DNA of 64,000 nt from Moorella glycerini (GCF_009735625.1 NZ_CP046244.1:868001-932000); one strand, 5' to 3'. Shown: positions 32,507 to 41,221, counted from the stretch's first letter. Numbers and translations: made by a program. Notes: a model not told the origin generated them from the sequence alone.

Positions 32507-33233
32507 CATTGCCGTCTGGCTGGCAGCGGCTGTCATAGTCTGCCTGGCCGCCGCTTTACAGGGAATAACCGGCTTCGGTTTTGCCCTGATTTCAGTACCT
32601 CTTTTGCTCCTGATCTACGACCCCCATACCGCTGTGGGTATTAATATTATTATTTCCTTCGTTTCCCTCTCTCTGTTGACTTTGCGCGTCCGTAAGGCTG
32701 TTTTACTACCGGTGGTGAAAAACCTTTTCCTGGGCAGTATCCTAGGGATTCCCCTGGGGGCTTACGTTTTCCTGCATTTTGACGTACAGCAGCTCAAGTT
32801 TATCATCGGTATTGTCACCGCTCTGTGTAGCCTGCTGCTCTTGAGCGGCATGACGGTGAAAAATGCCGCCGGTTGCTTCTGGGAAAGGATTGCGGGCAGC
32901 ATCTCCGGTTTCCTGACGGGGAGCATCGGTATGCCCGGACCGCCAATTATCCTTTTCCTGAGCAACCTGCAGCTACCCAAAGACCGCTTCCGGGCCACAA
33001 CGGCCGCCTACTTTACCCTGGTCTACCCGTCCAGCCTTCTTCTTTTAACCCTCCTGGGGGCCATCGACGGTCACATCACCCTGACGGCCGTCTCTTTGAT
33101 CCCCTTTGCCATCCTGGGCGGCCAAGTGGGTTGCCGCCTATTTTCCCTGGTGCCTCAGGCGCAGTTCCAGCGCAGCGTGCCTCTGCTGGTCCTGGGAACG
33201 GCTATCTACATCGTGATAACCACGCTGCCATGA
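32496..33233 (+). CDS. TauE/SafE-family sulfite exporter-like permease
   Basis: 245 residues with about eight hydrophobic helices in two repeats. Motifs are AALQGITGFGFALISVPLLLL and, in the second half, ISGFLTGSIGMPGPPIILFLS, the twin TauE/SafE signatures. Members export sulfite, sulfoacetate or other organosulfur and carboxylate anions. It overlaps the preceding small gene (ATGCCCGGTAG), so the two are coupled. The substrate is not evident. Confidence 0.85.
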   Translation: MPGSIAVWLAAAVIVCLAAALQGITGFGFALISVPLLLLIYDPHTAVGINIIISFVSLSLLTLRVRKAVLLPVVKNLFLGSILGIPLGAYVFLHFDVQQLKFIIGIVTALCSLLLLSGMTVKNAAGCFWERIAGSISGFLTGSIGMPGPPIILFLSNLQLPKDRFRATTAAYFTLVYPSSLLLLTLLGAIDGHITLTAVSLIPFAILGGQVGCRLFSLVPQAQFQRSVPLLVLGTAIYIVITTLP

Positions 33234-33354
33234 GGTCTGGTGCAATGTAACTTCTTGATTTTTCCCAAAAACCTTCGGGGGAACCAGGGGTCAATGATAT
33301 ATACCCCACTCTCTTCTTGGCGAAGTCAATCTATCGTTACCCCCGGGCAGGTGC

Positions 33355-34662
33355 TTAATCACCTATTATCTCATACACCAGCGGCTGGGGGGCCGGCGGC
33401 TCTGCTGCCAGGGTATAGGCCGCCAGGAATCTTTCCCTGGCCGCCTCCAGGTTGGTCCGGTCGTTGACGTGGAAGACGGCCAGGGGCTCGCCAGCGCTAA
33501 CATAATCTCCCCGGCGCTTTTTAAGTTCAATACCTACCGCCGGGTCAACGGGGCTTTCCTTGGTGACCCGCCCGGCTCCCAGGAGCATGGCCGCCTCGCC
33601 TACCAGGCGGGCCTGGACGGTGCTGATGTAACCGCTGGCCGGTGCGGCTACCGTCACCTGATCGGCCGCCCTAGGCAGGAATTCCGGCCGGTCCACCACT
33701 GCCGGGTCGCCGCCCTGGGCGGCAATAAACTGCCGGAATTTATCCAGCCCCTGGCCTCCGGCCAGCAAGGTTTCCAGGCGCCGGCGGCCTTCCTGGCTGC
33801 TCCCGGCGGCACCGGCAAGCAAAAGCATCTGGCTGCCCAGGGTGAGGCACACCTCCCGCAGTTCCCGCGGCCCGCCGTCGGATAATACGGCAATAGCTTC
33901 TCTTACTTCCAGGGCATTGCCTACCATCATCCCCAGGGGCTCATCCATATTGGTAATTACGGCTACCGCCCGTCGGCCCATCTCCCGTCCCAGGGCCACC
34001 ATAAGCCGGGCCAGTTCCCGGGCCGAAGCCAGGTCGGGCATAAAGGCGCCGCTGCCAACCTTGACATCGAGAACTATGGCCTCAGCGCCGGCGGCGATTT
34101 TTTTGCTCATGACACTGCTGGCAATGAGGGGCCTGCTCTCTACCGTTGCCGTTACATCCCGCAGGGCATAGAGTTTGCCGTCAGCCGGCACCAGGTTCCC
34201 CGTCTGGGCCGTAATGGCCAGCCCGATTTCCTTCACCTGCCGGACCATCTCCTCCCGGGAGAGCTGCACCCGGAAGCCGGGAATGGCCTCCAGCTTGTCA
34301 ATGGTACCGCCGGTGTGGCCCAGGCCCCGGCCGGACATCTTCACCACCGGTACCCCGGCAGCCGCTACCAAGGGTGCCAGGACCAGCGTAGTTGTATCGG
34401 CTACACCGCCGGTGCTGTGCTTGTCGACCTTCACCCCGGGGATAGAACTCCAGTCAAGCTGCTCCCCCGAGGCCACCATGGCCCGGGTGAGGGCCGCCGT
34501 CTCTTCCTGATCCAGGCCGCGGAAATAGACGGCCATTAGGAAGGCCGCCATCTGGTAGTCGGGGATTGTCCCGGCCGTATAACCCTGAATCATGGCCTCA
34601 ATTTCCGCCGGCGCCAGGGCCTGGCCCTCCCGCTTGCGGCGGATTAAGTCAAGCATCTGCAT
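33355..34662 (-). CDS. pdp: Pyrimidine-nucleoside phosphorylase
   Basis: 435 residues. LDLIRRKREGQALAPAEIEAMI begins the alpha domain; VDKHSTGGVADTTTLVLAPLVAA is the phosphate-binding signature (usual KHSTGGVGD, here Ala for Gly); KMSGRGLGHTGGTIDKLEAIPG binds the pyrimidine nucleoside. It splits uridine or thymidine with phosphate to base and (deoxy)ribose 1-phosphate. GGGGAGG lies 11 bases before the ATG. It stands alone, with its own leader of about 300 bp. The Ala in place of Gly at the phosphate loop is unusual and worth noting. Confidence 0.9.
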   Translation of the reverse strand: MQMLDLIRRKREGQALAPAEIEAMIQGYTAGTIPDYQMAAFLMAVYFRGLDQEETAALTRAMVASGEQLDWSSIPGVKVDKHSTGGVADTTTLVLAPLVAAAGVPVVKMSGRGLGHTGGTIDKLEAIPGFRVQLSREEMVRQVKEIGLAITAQTGNLVPADGKLYALRDVTATVESRPLIASSVMSKKIAAGAEAIVLDVKVGSGAFMPDLASARELARLMVALGREMGRRAVAVITNMDEPLGMMVGNALEVREAIAVLSDGGPRELREVCLTLGSQMLLLAGAAGSSQEGRRRLETLLAGGQGLDKFRQFIAAQGGDPAVVDRPEFLPRAADQVTVAAPASGYISTVQARLVGEAAMLLGAGRVTKESPVDPAVGIELKKRRGDYVSAGEPLAVFHVNDRTNLEAARERFLAAYTLAAEPPAPQPLVYEIIGD

Positions 34663-34710
34663 AATTATGTAAACCTCCCCTAATAATCGATTTTTCCTTA
34701 CAGCCAGTAA

Positions 34711-34740
34711 TAAAAAAGCCGCTGGTAAACTACTGGCGGC
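34711..34740 (-). terminator. Terminator-like hairpin upstream of pdp
   Basis: GCCGC (34718-34722) pairs with GCGGC (34736-34740), and on the minus strand a TTTTTTA tract follows. On the plus strand the same arms give a 10-bp stem with two G-U pairs but no U run. It may end transcription from upstream or act as an attenuator before pdp. Confidence 0.45.
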
Positions 34741-34966
34741 TTACCACATGGAAATGCCAGGATATACTCTTGCAAGCATTATACCTTGCCGGCTTAGCCT
34801 GGGCAAGGTGTGATGCAGGTAGCCATGGAGGTGTTTATTGCCACCAAACCCATATGGCACGTTAGGCGTCCCGGCCCGGCAATCGGGTCACGACCCAACG
34901 TCTACAATAGCAAATGGGGCAGTCTTCTAACCGCGTCATAGATCCCCTGGGACGGCTTCAGGAACA
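34741..34966. other. Unidentified structured non-coding region, cut by IS1634
   Basis: No gene is seen. On the plus strand GCATTATACCTTGCC (34776-34790) pairs with GGCAAGGTGTGATGC (34802-34816) over 15 bp with two G-U pairs. Further stems are GCCAT/ATGGC with inner GGTG/CACC (about 34821-34859) and ACGTTAGG/CCCAACGT (about 34859-34901, one mismatch) enclosing a GC-rich stem. This is unusual density of pairing for spacer DNA. It does not match a known RNA that I recognise. Confidence 0.4.
34962..34966. repeat. Target-site duplication, left copy (GAACA)
   Basis: GAACA at 34962-34966 and at 36904-36908 flanks the IS1634-family element. Confidence 0.75.
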
Positions 34967-35097
34967 CCCGAGTTCGACAGTTGCTAGGCAAAAATGACTG
35001 CTTTTCAGATGAAGAACCCTTATAAATCAACGTTTCCCGATCTTGGGAGAGCTCAAAAATCAAAAATCACATAGGCACACGATTTCGGGATTAAAAC

Positions 35098-35127
35098 TTG
35101 ATGGTAATGTAGTACATGCGCTATAAT
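35098..35127 (+). promoter_or_regulatory. Promoter of the IS1634 transposase
   Basis: TTGATG (35098-35103), an 18-bp spacer and a perfect TATAAT (35122-35127). Transcription would start at about 35134, the same position as the preferred start codon, so the message may have no leader. Confidence 0.55.
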
Positions 35128-35133
35128 ATAGAC

Positions 35134-36816
35134 ATGTACATAAGAACTATTTCCCGCAAAAACAAGGACGGCTCTGTTGTCCGTTATATCCAGCTTGCCC
35201 ACAACGTCTGGGACCCCAAGGCCGGCTACCCGAAAGCCAAAGTACTCTTCAACTTCGGCCGCGAAGAGGATGTAGACCGGGAAGCCCTGGTCCGCCTGGT
35301 AAAGAGTATTACGCGTTTTTTGGGACCGGAAGAGGCTTTACGCACCCAGGCAGAGTTAAACGGCAGCGCTCCCCTAACTTTTGTCTCCAGCCGGCCTATA
35401 GGTGGCGCCTGGGTGTTAAACGAGCTCTGGAACCAGCTGGGTATCAACCGCGTTTTAGCCGGGCTGCTGGCCAAACGTAAGTTCCAGGCGCCGGTAGAAC
35501 GAGCCATCTTCGCTATGGTAGCCAACCGGGCTTTGAACCCGGCCAGTAAACTTAAGACCGAGGATTGGGTCAGCCACGATGTTTTCATTCCCGGCCTCCC
35601 GGACGTGCCGGTGCAAAACCTTTACCGAGCCATGGACTTCTTACTGGAGGCTGCTGAAGAACTGCAAAAGGATATCTTCTTCTCCGTGGCCCACCTCTTC
35701 AACCTGGAAGTCGATCTCCTGTACTTCGATACCACCTCCACCTACTTTGAAGTGGAAGAGGAGGATAATCCGGAGGACCATAAGCAGCACCTTCGGCGTA
35801 AAGGCAACTCCAAGGACCACCGGCCGGATTTACCCCAGGTGGTAATCGGCCTGGCTGTCACCAGGGAGGGCCTGCCGGTACGCTGCTGGGTCTGGCCGGG
35901 TAACACCGCCGACATGGCGGTAATCGAGCAAGTCAAAAAGGACCTGGTGGGCTGGCAACTGGGCCGGGTCATTACTGTTGTCGACCGCGGTTTTGCTTCG
36001 GAAGACAACCTTCGTTACCTCCAGCGCGCCGGCGGCCACTACATTGCCGGCGAAAAGATGCGCAGCGGCAAGGATACGGTGGCAGAGGCCCTTGCCCGGC
36101 CGGGCCGTTACAAAACTGTCAAGGATAACCTTGAAGTTAAAGAAGTTATCGTCGGCGACGGCGAAAAAAGGGTACGATATATCCTGGTACGTAACCCTAA
36201 AGAAGCAGAAAAAGACAGACTGGAGCGGGAGAAAATCCTGGCCCGCCTCAAGGAAGAATTAGCGGCCATTGGGGACCTCAAAGGCGAACCCCATACTAAA
36301 GCCTGCTGCCAGCTCATTGCCCATCCCACTTATGGCCGCTATCTCAAGACCGACAAGAAGGGACAACCCTATATCGATGCGGCCAGGGTGAAAGCTGAAG
36401 AGAAGCTGGACGGCAAATACCTTTTAAGAACCTCGGACGATACCATAAGTGCTGAAGACGTGGCCCTCGGCTACAAGCAACTGCTTGAGGTAGAGGATGC
36501 CTTCCGCACCATGAAGCAGTCCTTAGAGCTGCGGCCGGTCTATCATCGCCTGAGCGACCGCATCCATGCTCACGTCCTCCTGTGCTGGCTGGGACTGCTC
36601 CTAATCCGGGTAGCTGAAACGAAAGTGCAGGATAGCTGGCGGAACATCCGCCAGACCCTGGAACGCATGCACCTGGGCGAATTTGTTGGTCCTGAGGGCA
36701 GGGTACTCCAAAGGACGGAAACAACCCCGCCACAGCAGCATATCTTCAAGACCCTTGGGATAAAGGAACCGCCGCAAATAATCGCGGTCGAAACAAAGGC
36801 CAGAAAGGGTCCCTAG
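35134..36816 (+). CDS. IS1634-family (IS4-type DDE) transposase
   Basis: 560 residues from the ATG at 35134 (MYIRTISRKNKDGS). The ATG six codons earlier overlaps the predicted -10 box. Seen: LLYFDTTSTYFEVEEED with the first catalytic Asp, VIGLAVTREGLPVRCWVWPGNTAD, ITVVDRGFASEDNLRYL with the second Asp, and YKQLLEVEDAFRTMKQSLELRPVYH with the catalytic Glu of the Y-(2)R-(3)E-(6)K type region. The DDE residues are present and the gene is uninterrupted. No ribosome site is seen, which fits a leaderless message. Confidence 0.92.
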   Translation: MYIRTISRKNKDGSVVRYIQLAHNVWDPKAGYPKAKVLFNFGREEDVDREALVRLVKSITRFLGPEEALRTQAELNGSAPLTFVSSRPIGGAWVLNELWNQLGINRVLAGLLAKRKFQAPVERAIFAMVANRALNPASKLKTEDWVSHDVFIPGLPDVPVQNLYRAMDFLLEAAEELQKDIFFSVAHLFNLEVDLLYFDTTSTYFEVEEEDNPEDHKQHLRRKGNSKDHRPDLPQVVIGLAVTREGLPVRCWVWPGNTADMAVIEQVKKDLVGWQLGRVITVVDRGFASEDNLRYLQRAGGHYIAGEKMRSGKDTVAEALARPGRYKTVKDNLEVKEVIVGDGEKRVRYILVRNPKEAEKDRLEREKILARLKEELAAIGDLKGEPHTKACCQLIAHPTYGRYLKTDKKGQPYIDAARVKAEEKLDGKYLLRTSDDTISAEDVALGYKQLLEVEDAFRTMKQSLELRPVYHRLSDRIHAHVLLCWLGLLLIRVAETKVQDSWRNIRQTLERMHLGEFVGPEGRVLQRTETTPPQQHIFKTLGIKEPPQIIAVETKARKGP

Positions 36817-36903
36817 TAACACGCGCCCAAAAAGCCGATCCCTGAAACCCTTGCGCAACAAGCTGTTGCGCTTATTATTCACCTAGCAACTGTCGAACTC
36901 GGG

Positions 36904-36908
36904 GAACA
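36904..36908. repeat. Target-site duplication, right copy (GAACA)
   Basis: Pairs with 34962-34966. Confidence 0.75.
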
Positions 36909-36963
36909 GGGAGGCAAAAAATAAATGCCTACTAAAAATCCATGGCACTCCAGATCTAACACT

Positions 36964-37012
36964 AAAGGTCATACCTACCGGGATAACCTGGGAGGTATGA
37001 CCTTTTTATTTT
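36964..37012. terminator. Bidirectional intrinsic terminator
   Basis: GGTCATACCT (36967-36976) pairs with AGGTATGACC (36993-37002). On the plus strand TTTTTATTTTA follows; on the minus strand, only TTTAG. It ends the iorAB transcript on one side and may also end plus-strand RNA from the IS or the structured region. Confidence 0.75.
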
Positions 37013-37018
37013 AGTATG

Positions 37019-37603
37019 TTACCCGTTCTGGTCCCAGCCAAGGTAAAAGGCCTTCCTGTTAACCTCTAAAAACCGCCCCGGTACTGAGACCGCCAGGGCC
37101 TCTTCCCAGGCCTCCCGGCTGATGGGCAACCGCCGCGCCAGGGCGCCCATGAGGACCATATTGGCGCTCTTCACGTTCCCGGCCCGGCGGGCCAGTTCCA
37201 GGGCGTCCAGGGCCAGCATATTGTTAACCAGCCGGCCCATCTCTCCCACCAGGTCCTCCGGGTAGGTGCCCGCCCCGGTGAGGACGGGGAGAGGCGGCAT
37301 CTCCTGGTCGTTGACAATGAGCCAGCCGTCCAACTTTAAGTAAGGCAGCCAGCGGCGTGCCTCCAGTTTCTCAAAGGCCACCAGGAAGTCGGCCGTACCC
37401 GGGGCCATGACCGGGGCATAGACGCGGGGACCAAAGCGTACCTGGGTCACCACGCTGCCGCCGCGCTGGGCCATGCCGTGGATGTCGGAAACCTTGACCT
37501 CGCCCCCCAGGGAAAGGGCGGCCAGGGAGAGAACGCGGCCAGCGAGGATCGTCCCCTGGCCACCGACGCCCACCAGCAGGACGTTAATCACGCCGTTACT
37601 CAT
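37019..37603 (-). CDS. iorB: Indolepyruvate:ferredoxin oxidoreductase, beta subunit
   Basis: 194 residues from the ATG at 37603, which overlaps the end of iorA (ATGAGTAA). Begins NGVINVLLVGVGGQGTILAGRVLS, the gamma-type domain of 2-oxoacid oxidoreductases, then VSDIHGMAQRGGSVVTQVRFG. With IorA it converts arylpyruvates (from Trp, Phe, Tyr) to aryl-acetyl-CoA with reduction of ferredoxin. A longer frame to 37684 lies inside iorA and is unlikely. A terminator follows 17 bp after the stop. Confidence 0.9.
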   Translation of the reverse strand: MSNGVINVLLVGVGGQGTILAGRVLSLAALSLGGEVKVSDIHGMAQRGGSVVTQVRFGPRVYAPVMAPGTADFLVAFEKLEARRWLPYLKLDGWLIVNDQEMPPLPVLTGAGTYPEDLVGEMGRLVNNMLALDALELARRAGNVKSANMVLMGALARRLPISREAWEEALAVSVPGRFLEVNRKAFYLGWDQNG

Positions 37604-39545
37604 CTTCTTCACCCGCCTTCCTGATGGCCTCACCAGGGCAAATCTGGGTGCAGAGGCCGCAGCCGTTGCACTGGACCGGATCAATGACTGCCTGCTGCTC
37701 CTTAAAGGACAGGGCCGGGCAGCCCAGTTCCAGGCAGTACCGGCATCCCAGGCAGTTTCCCTTATCTACTATATAGACTGCTTCTTTCTCCTTATTCAAA
37801 AGGGCGCAGGGACGGCGGGCGATAATTACCGAAGGTCCGGCTGCCGCCGTTTCTTCGCGGATAGCCTTTTCCACCGCCTCCAGGTCGTAGCTATCGACCA
37901 CCTGCACCCGCTGCACCCCCAGGGCCCGGGCGATTTGCTTCAGGTCCGCTTTGGGGGCCGGCCGCTGGGCGGCGGTATAACCGGTACCCGGGTGATCCTG
38001 GTGCCCCGTCATGGCCGTGGTACCATTGTCTAAAATAATCAAGGTGCCGTTGCTGCCATTATAAACCATGTCCAGGAGGCCGGTCATTCCTGAGTGCAGG
38101 AAGGTGGAATCCCCGATAACCGCCACCACCCGGCGGGCAAACTCCGGGCCCCGGGCCTTCTCCAGGCCCATGGCCACACCCAGGCTGGCCCCCATGCAGA
38201 TACAGGTATCCATGGCCTGCAGGGGCGGTGTAGCTCCCAGGGTATAGCAGCCGATGTCGCCGGCCACCACCAGCCCGAGCTTCTTCAGGACGTAAAAGAC
38301 GCCGCGGTGGGGGCAGCCCGGGCACATGAGGGGCGGCCGGCCGGGGAGATCGGCAGCGGCCGGGAACCCGGTCAGGGTAGCCGCCGGCGCGGCTGCACCT
38401 CCCTGGCCGGAGGCGGCCGCTACCTCCTCACCCGCTGCAGCCGTCGCGGTCCCTTGTTCCCGCACCCCCTCTGCCTCTCCTGGTGCTAAAACCGTGCTGC
38501 CTGCGGCTGGATTCCCGGCAGCGGTCATCGCGGGTAAAGCTACTGCGGCCAGGTCGGGGCAAACCAGCTCGGGAGCCACGGCTGCCACCCGGGCGCCTAC
38601 CGTCCGGGCAACAATGAGGCTACTCAACTCATCCACCCGGGGTACCAGTTCCTTGCCAGTTACGGGCAGGCCCAAGGCGCGGATTTGATCTTCCAGGAAG
38701 GGTTCCAGTTCTTCCACCACATAGCAGGTTTCCACCGCCCTTACAAAATCGCGAATCAGCTTCTCCGGGAAAGGATAGGTTAAGCCCAGTTTCAATATCG
38801 AAACCCCGGGCAAAGCCTCTTTGACGTACTGGTAAGAAATACCCGCGGTAATGACGCCGGCGCGCCGGTCGGCCCATTCCACCCGGTTCAGGGGTGTAGT
38901 TTCCGCATAGGCAGCCAGTTTGAGACGCCTTTCTTCCACCACCCGATGGCGCACCTTGCCAAAGGCCGGTAGCATGACGTACTTGGCGGGCTGTTTGACA
39001 TAATCCTTCAGCGGCACTTCCCGGCGCTGGCCCAGTTCCACCAGGCTGTAAGAATGGGCAATCCGGGTGGTCAGGCGCAGCATGACCGGGGTATCAAATT
39101 CCTCGCTAAGACTAAAGGCCAGCATGGTCATATCCTTAACTTCCTGGCTGTCGGCCGGCTCCAGGCAGGGGATCTGGGCCAAACGGGCGTAAAAACGGTT
39201 GTCCTGCTCGTTCTGGGAGCTAAAAAGCCCCGGGTCGTCGGCCGATACAAGGACCAGGCCGGCGTTAACGCCGGTGTAAGCCAGGGTCATCAGGGGATCG
39301 GCGGCCACATTGACGCCCACGTGTTTCATGGCTGCCAGAGACCTGGCACCGCCTATGGCCGCGCCGATGGCCACCTCCAGGGCCACTTTCTCGTTGGGGG
39401 CCCACTCGGCATAAACTTCCGGGTAACGGGCCAGGGCTTCGATGATCTCCGTACTCGGCGTCCCCGGGTAGGCAGCGGCCACCCGCACCCCGGCTTCCCA
39501 GGCGCCCCGGGCCAGGGCATGGTTACCGATTAACAGTTCCCGCAC
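37596..39545 (-). CDS. iorA: Indolepyruvate:ferredoxin oxidoreductase, alpha subunit
   Basis: 649 residues from the GTG at 39545 (GAGGTGG before it; an upstream GTG at 39563 is weaker). Seen: a pyrimidine-binding domain (AAYPGTPSTEIIEALAR), a TPP/cofactor region (PLMCPGCPHRGVFYVLKKLG, GDIGCYTLGATPPL, GDSTFLHSGMTGLLD), and a C-terminal 2x[4Fe-4S] domain (CLGCRYCLELGCPA, CNGCGLCTQICPG). A stretch of about 65 residues near 360-420 is very rich in Ala, Gly and Glu and lies between the middle domain and PLMCPGCPHRG, longer than the usual linker. The product feeds paaK-type chemistry next door. Confidence 0.9.
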   Translation of the reverse strand: MRELLIGNHALARGAWEAGVRVAAAYPGTPSTEIIEALARYPEVYAEWAPNEKVALEVAIGAAIGGARSLAAMKHVGVNVAADPLMTLAYTGVNAGLVLVSADDPGLFSSQNEQDNRFYARLAQIPCLEPADSQEVKDMTMLAFSLSEEFDTPVMLRLTTRIAHSYSLVELGQRREVPLKDYVKQPAKYVMLPAFGKVRHRVVEERRLKLAAYAETTPLNRVEWADRRAGVITAGISYQYVKEALPGVSILKLGLTYPFPEKLIRDFVRAVETCYVVEELEPFLEDQIRALGLPVTGKELVPRVDELSSLIVARTVGARVAAVAPELVCPDLAAVALPAMTAAGNPAAGSTVLAPGEAEGVREQGTATAAAGEEVAAASGQGGAAAPAATLTGFPAAADLPGRPPLMCPGCPHRGVFYVLKKLGLVVAGDIGCYTLGATPPLQAMDTCICMGASLGVAMGLEKARGPEFARRVVAVIGDSTFLHSGMTGLLDMVYNGSNGTLIILDNGTTAMTGHQDHPGTGYTAAQRPAPKADLKQIARALGVQRVQVVDSYDLEAVEKAIREETAAAGPSVIIARRPCALLNKEKEAVYIVDKGNCLGCRYCLELGCPALSFKEQQAVIDPVQCNGCGLCTQICPGEAIRKAGEEDE

Positions 39546-39606
39546 ACTTCCACCTCTTCCCACACTGCAGACCCGCCCTAATCCGGACGAGTTAAAATTA
39601 AAACAG

Positions 39607-39626
39607 GCCGCCTTTTATCCGGCGGC
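39607..39626 (-). terminator. Terminator after the small antitoxin-like gene
   Basis: GCCGCC (39607-39612) pairs with GGCGGC (39621-39626); on the minus strand CTGTTTTAATTTT follows. Confidence 0.6.
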
Positions 39627-39636
39627 TTAAATGAAT

Positions 39637-39783
39637 TCACAGGTTCTCCCACTCCTGTTCGGCTTCCCAGATATCAAATTCACCCGCTTCAACAGGTTTT
39701 TTAACATACCCTTCACGGTGCTTGCGTTCCAATAATGAGATTTTTTGCTGCTGAAGGGCGACTTGAATCTGGATAGTACGCAT
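39637..39783 (-). CDS. Small antitoxin-like protein
   Basis: 48 residues from ATG 39783 with AGAGGGTGG before; the frame is open to 39828. It reads MRTIQIQVALQQQKISLLERKHREG, then YVKKPVEAGEFDIWEAEQEWENL. The helical start and acidic, Trp-rich tail ending in WEAEQEW resemble antitoxins found with MazF- or VapC-type toxins. No toxin gene adjoins, so it is an orphan. A terminator follows. Weakly supported. Confidence 0.5.
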   Translation of the reverse strand: MRTIQIQVALQQQKISLLERKHREGYVKKPVEAGEFDIWEAEQEWENL

Positions 39784-39922
39784 GGAGTCGCCACCCTCTA
39801 ACTTTATGGGGAATCTTTTCAACACCATAATACATAATTAATAATTTAGGCGTCAATAAGGCATTATGAAAATACCCAAATTGACACCTTAATTAACGAG
39901 GTGGCGATAAGGAACCATTAGC

Positions 39923-41221
39923 TCATTTCGGCCGCAGGTCCACCACCCGCCGGGCCTTGCCCTCGCTCCGGGGAATGCTGTGGGGCTCTACCAGGCGCAC
40001 CCGGGCTTTGAGTTGCAGCACCGTATGCAGGCGGTCGACCACCTTTTCTTCCAGTTCCTCCAGCTGGCGGTAGCGGTCGCTGAAAAACTCCGGATCTACT
40101 TCCACCTGGATTTCCAGTTCATCCAGATAGTTGCGCCGGGTGACGATGAGCTGGTAGTGGGGCGACACCCCGCCGATTTCCATAAGGATGCTCTCCACCT
40201 GGGAGGGGAAAACGTTGACACCGCGGATTATAAGCATGTCGTCCGTACGGCCGGTGATCTTGGCCAGGCGCGCCGTGGTGCGGCCGCAGCGGCAGGGCTC
40301 AAAGTTCAGGGAGGAGATATCCCGGGTGCGGTAGCGCAGTACCGGCAGGGCCTCTTTGGTCAGGGTGGTAATGACCACCTCGCCCTTGACCCCCGGCGGG
40401 CAGGGCTCGCCCGTGGCCGGGTCCAGGATCTCCACCAGGAAGTGGTCTTCGGCCACGTGCTGGCCGTCCTGGTACTCGCACTCGCCGGAGACGCCCGGGC
40501 CCATGACTTCCGACAGGCCATAATTATCCGTGGCCAGCATCCCCCAGCGCCGCTCGATTTCCCGGAGCATCTCCCGGCTGGAGGCCTCGCCGCCAAACAG
40601 GCCCAGGCGCACGGGGAGTTCCCGCGGGTTCACACCTTCTTCTTCCGCCACCTCGGCCAGGTGCAGGACGTAGGACGGCGTACCCACCAGGACGGTGGTG
40701 CCAAAGTCCTGCATTAACATAATATGCCGCTTGGAGTTGCCGGCCGCAGCCGGTACCACCGTCGCCCCCACCCGCTCCAGGCCGTAGTGGAGGCCGAAAC
40801 CGCCGGTGAAAAGGCCGTAGCCAAAGACTACCTGGGCGACATCCTCAGCAGTCACGCCGGCCAGGGAAACCATGCGCGCTACCAGATCCGTCCAGGTTTC
40901 CATATCCCGGCGGGTATAGCCCACCACCACCGGCTTGCCGGTAGTGCCGGAAGAAGCATGGAGGCGGACCACTTCCTTCAGGGGCACGGCGAAGAGGCCG
41001 TAGGGGTAATTCTGGCGAAAGTCCTCCTTGGTAGTCATGGGCAGCAAGCGGACATCCGCCAGGGTGCGGATATCCGATGGCCGGATACCCTTGGCATCCA
41101 TAGCCTGGCGGTAAAAAGGCACCCGCTCGTAGACCCGGGCCACCGTTTCCTGGAGCCGGGCCAGTTGCAAAGTCTCAATCTCCGCCCGCGGGCGGCACTC
41201 ATTTGCCGAATCCCAAATCAT
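39923..41221 (-). CDS. paaK: Phenylacetate-CoA ligase
   Basis: 432 residues. The AMP-binding motif is LHASSGTTGKPVVVGYTRRD, followed by VFGYGLFTGGFGLHYG, DNYGLSEVMGPGVSGECEYQDG, VLRYRTRDISSLN, and the C-terminal GRTDDMLIIRGVNVFPSQVESIL. This makes an aryl-acetyl-CoA from ATP, CoA and phenylacetate. AAAGGAATGG precedes the ATG, which overlaps the end of the symporter gene by 23 bp. With iorBA it can run in either direction around arylacetate: ATP gain from aromatic amino acid breakdown, or activation and reduction of arylacetates. Confidence 0.92.
   Translation of the reverse strand: MIWDSANECRPRAEIETLQLARLQETVARVYERVPFYRQAMDAKGIRPSDIRTLADVRLLPMTTKEDFRQNYPYGLFAVPLKEVVRLHASSGTTGKPVVVGYTRRDMETWTDLVARMVSLAGVTAEDVAQVVFGYGLFTGGFGLHYGLERVGATVVPAAAGNSKRHIMLMQDFGTTVLVGTPSYVLHLAEVAEEEGVNPRELPVRLGLFGGEASSREMLREIERRWGMLATDNYGLSEVMGPGVSGECEYQDGQHVAEDHFLVEILDPATGEPCPPGVKGEVVITTLTKEALPVLRYRTRDISSLNFEPCRCGRTTARLAKITGRTDDMLIIRGVNVFPSQVESILMEIGGVSPHYQLIVTRRNYLDELEIQVEVDPEFFSDRYRQLEELEEKVVDRLHTVLQLKARVRLVEPHSIPRSEGKARRVVDLRPK

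Larger units (their letters stand above)
34967..36903 (+). mobile_element. IS1634-family insertion sequence, complete (1,937 bp)
   Basis: Perfect 22-bp terminal inverted repeats lie at 34967-34988 and 36882-36903 (outer ends CCCGAGTTCGACAG and its complement), flanked by a 5-bp GAACA duplication. One intact transposase gene fills it. The perfect ends and duplication suggest a recent, active insertion. Confidence 0.92.

Noticed and set aside
34960-36910. 6-bp rather than 5-bp target duplication for IS1634
   Set aside because: Counting GGAACA would shorten one inverted repeat by a base; GAACA with perfect 22-bp ends is the cleaner reading.
37473-38033. Plus-strand open frame of 186 codons
   Set aside because: Antisense to iorA and iorB; no ribosome site and no recognisable domain.
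39980-40717. Plus-strand open frame of 245 codons
   Set aside because: Antisense to paaK; a long shadow frame in GC-rich coding DNA.
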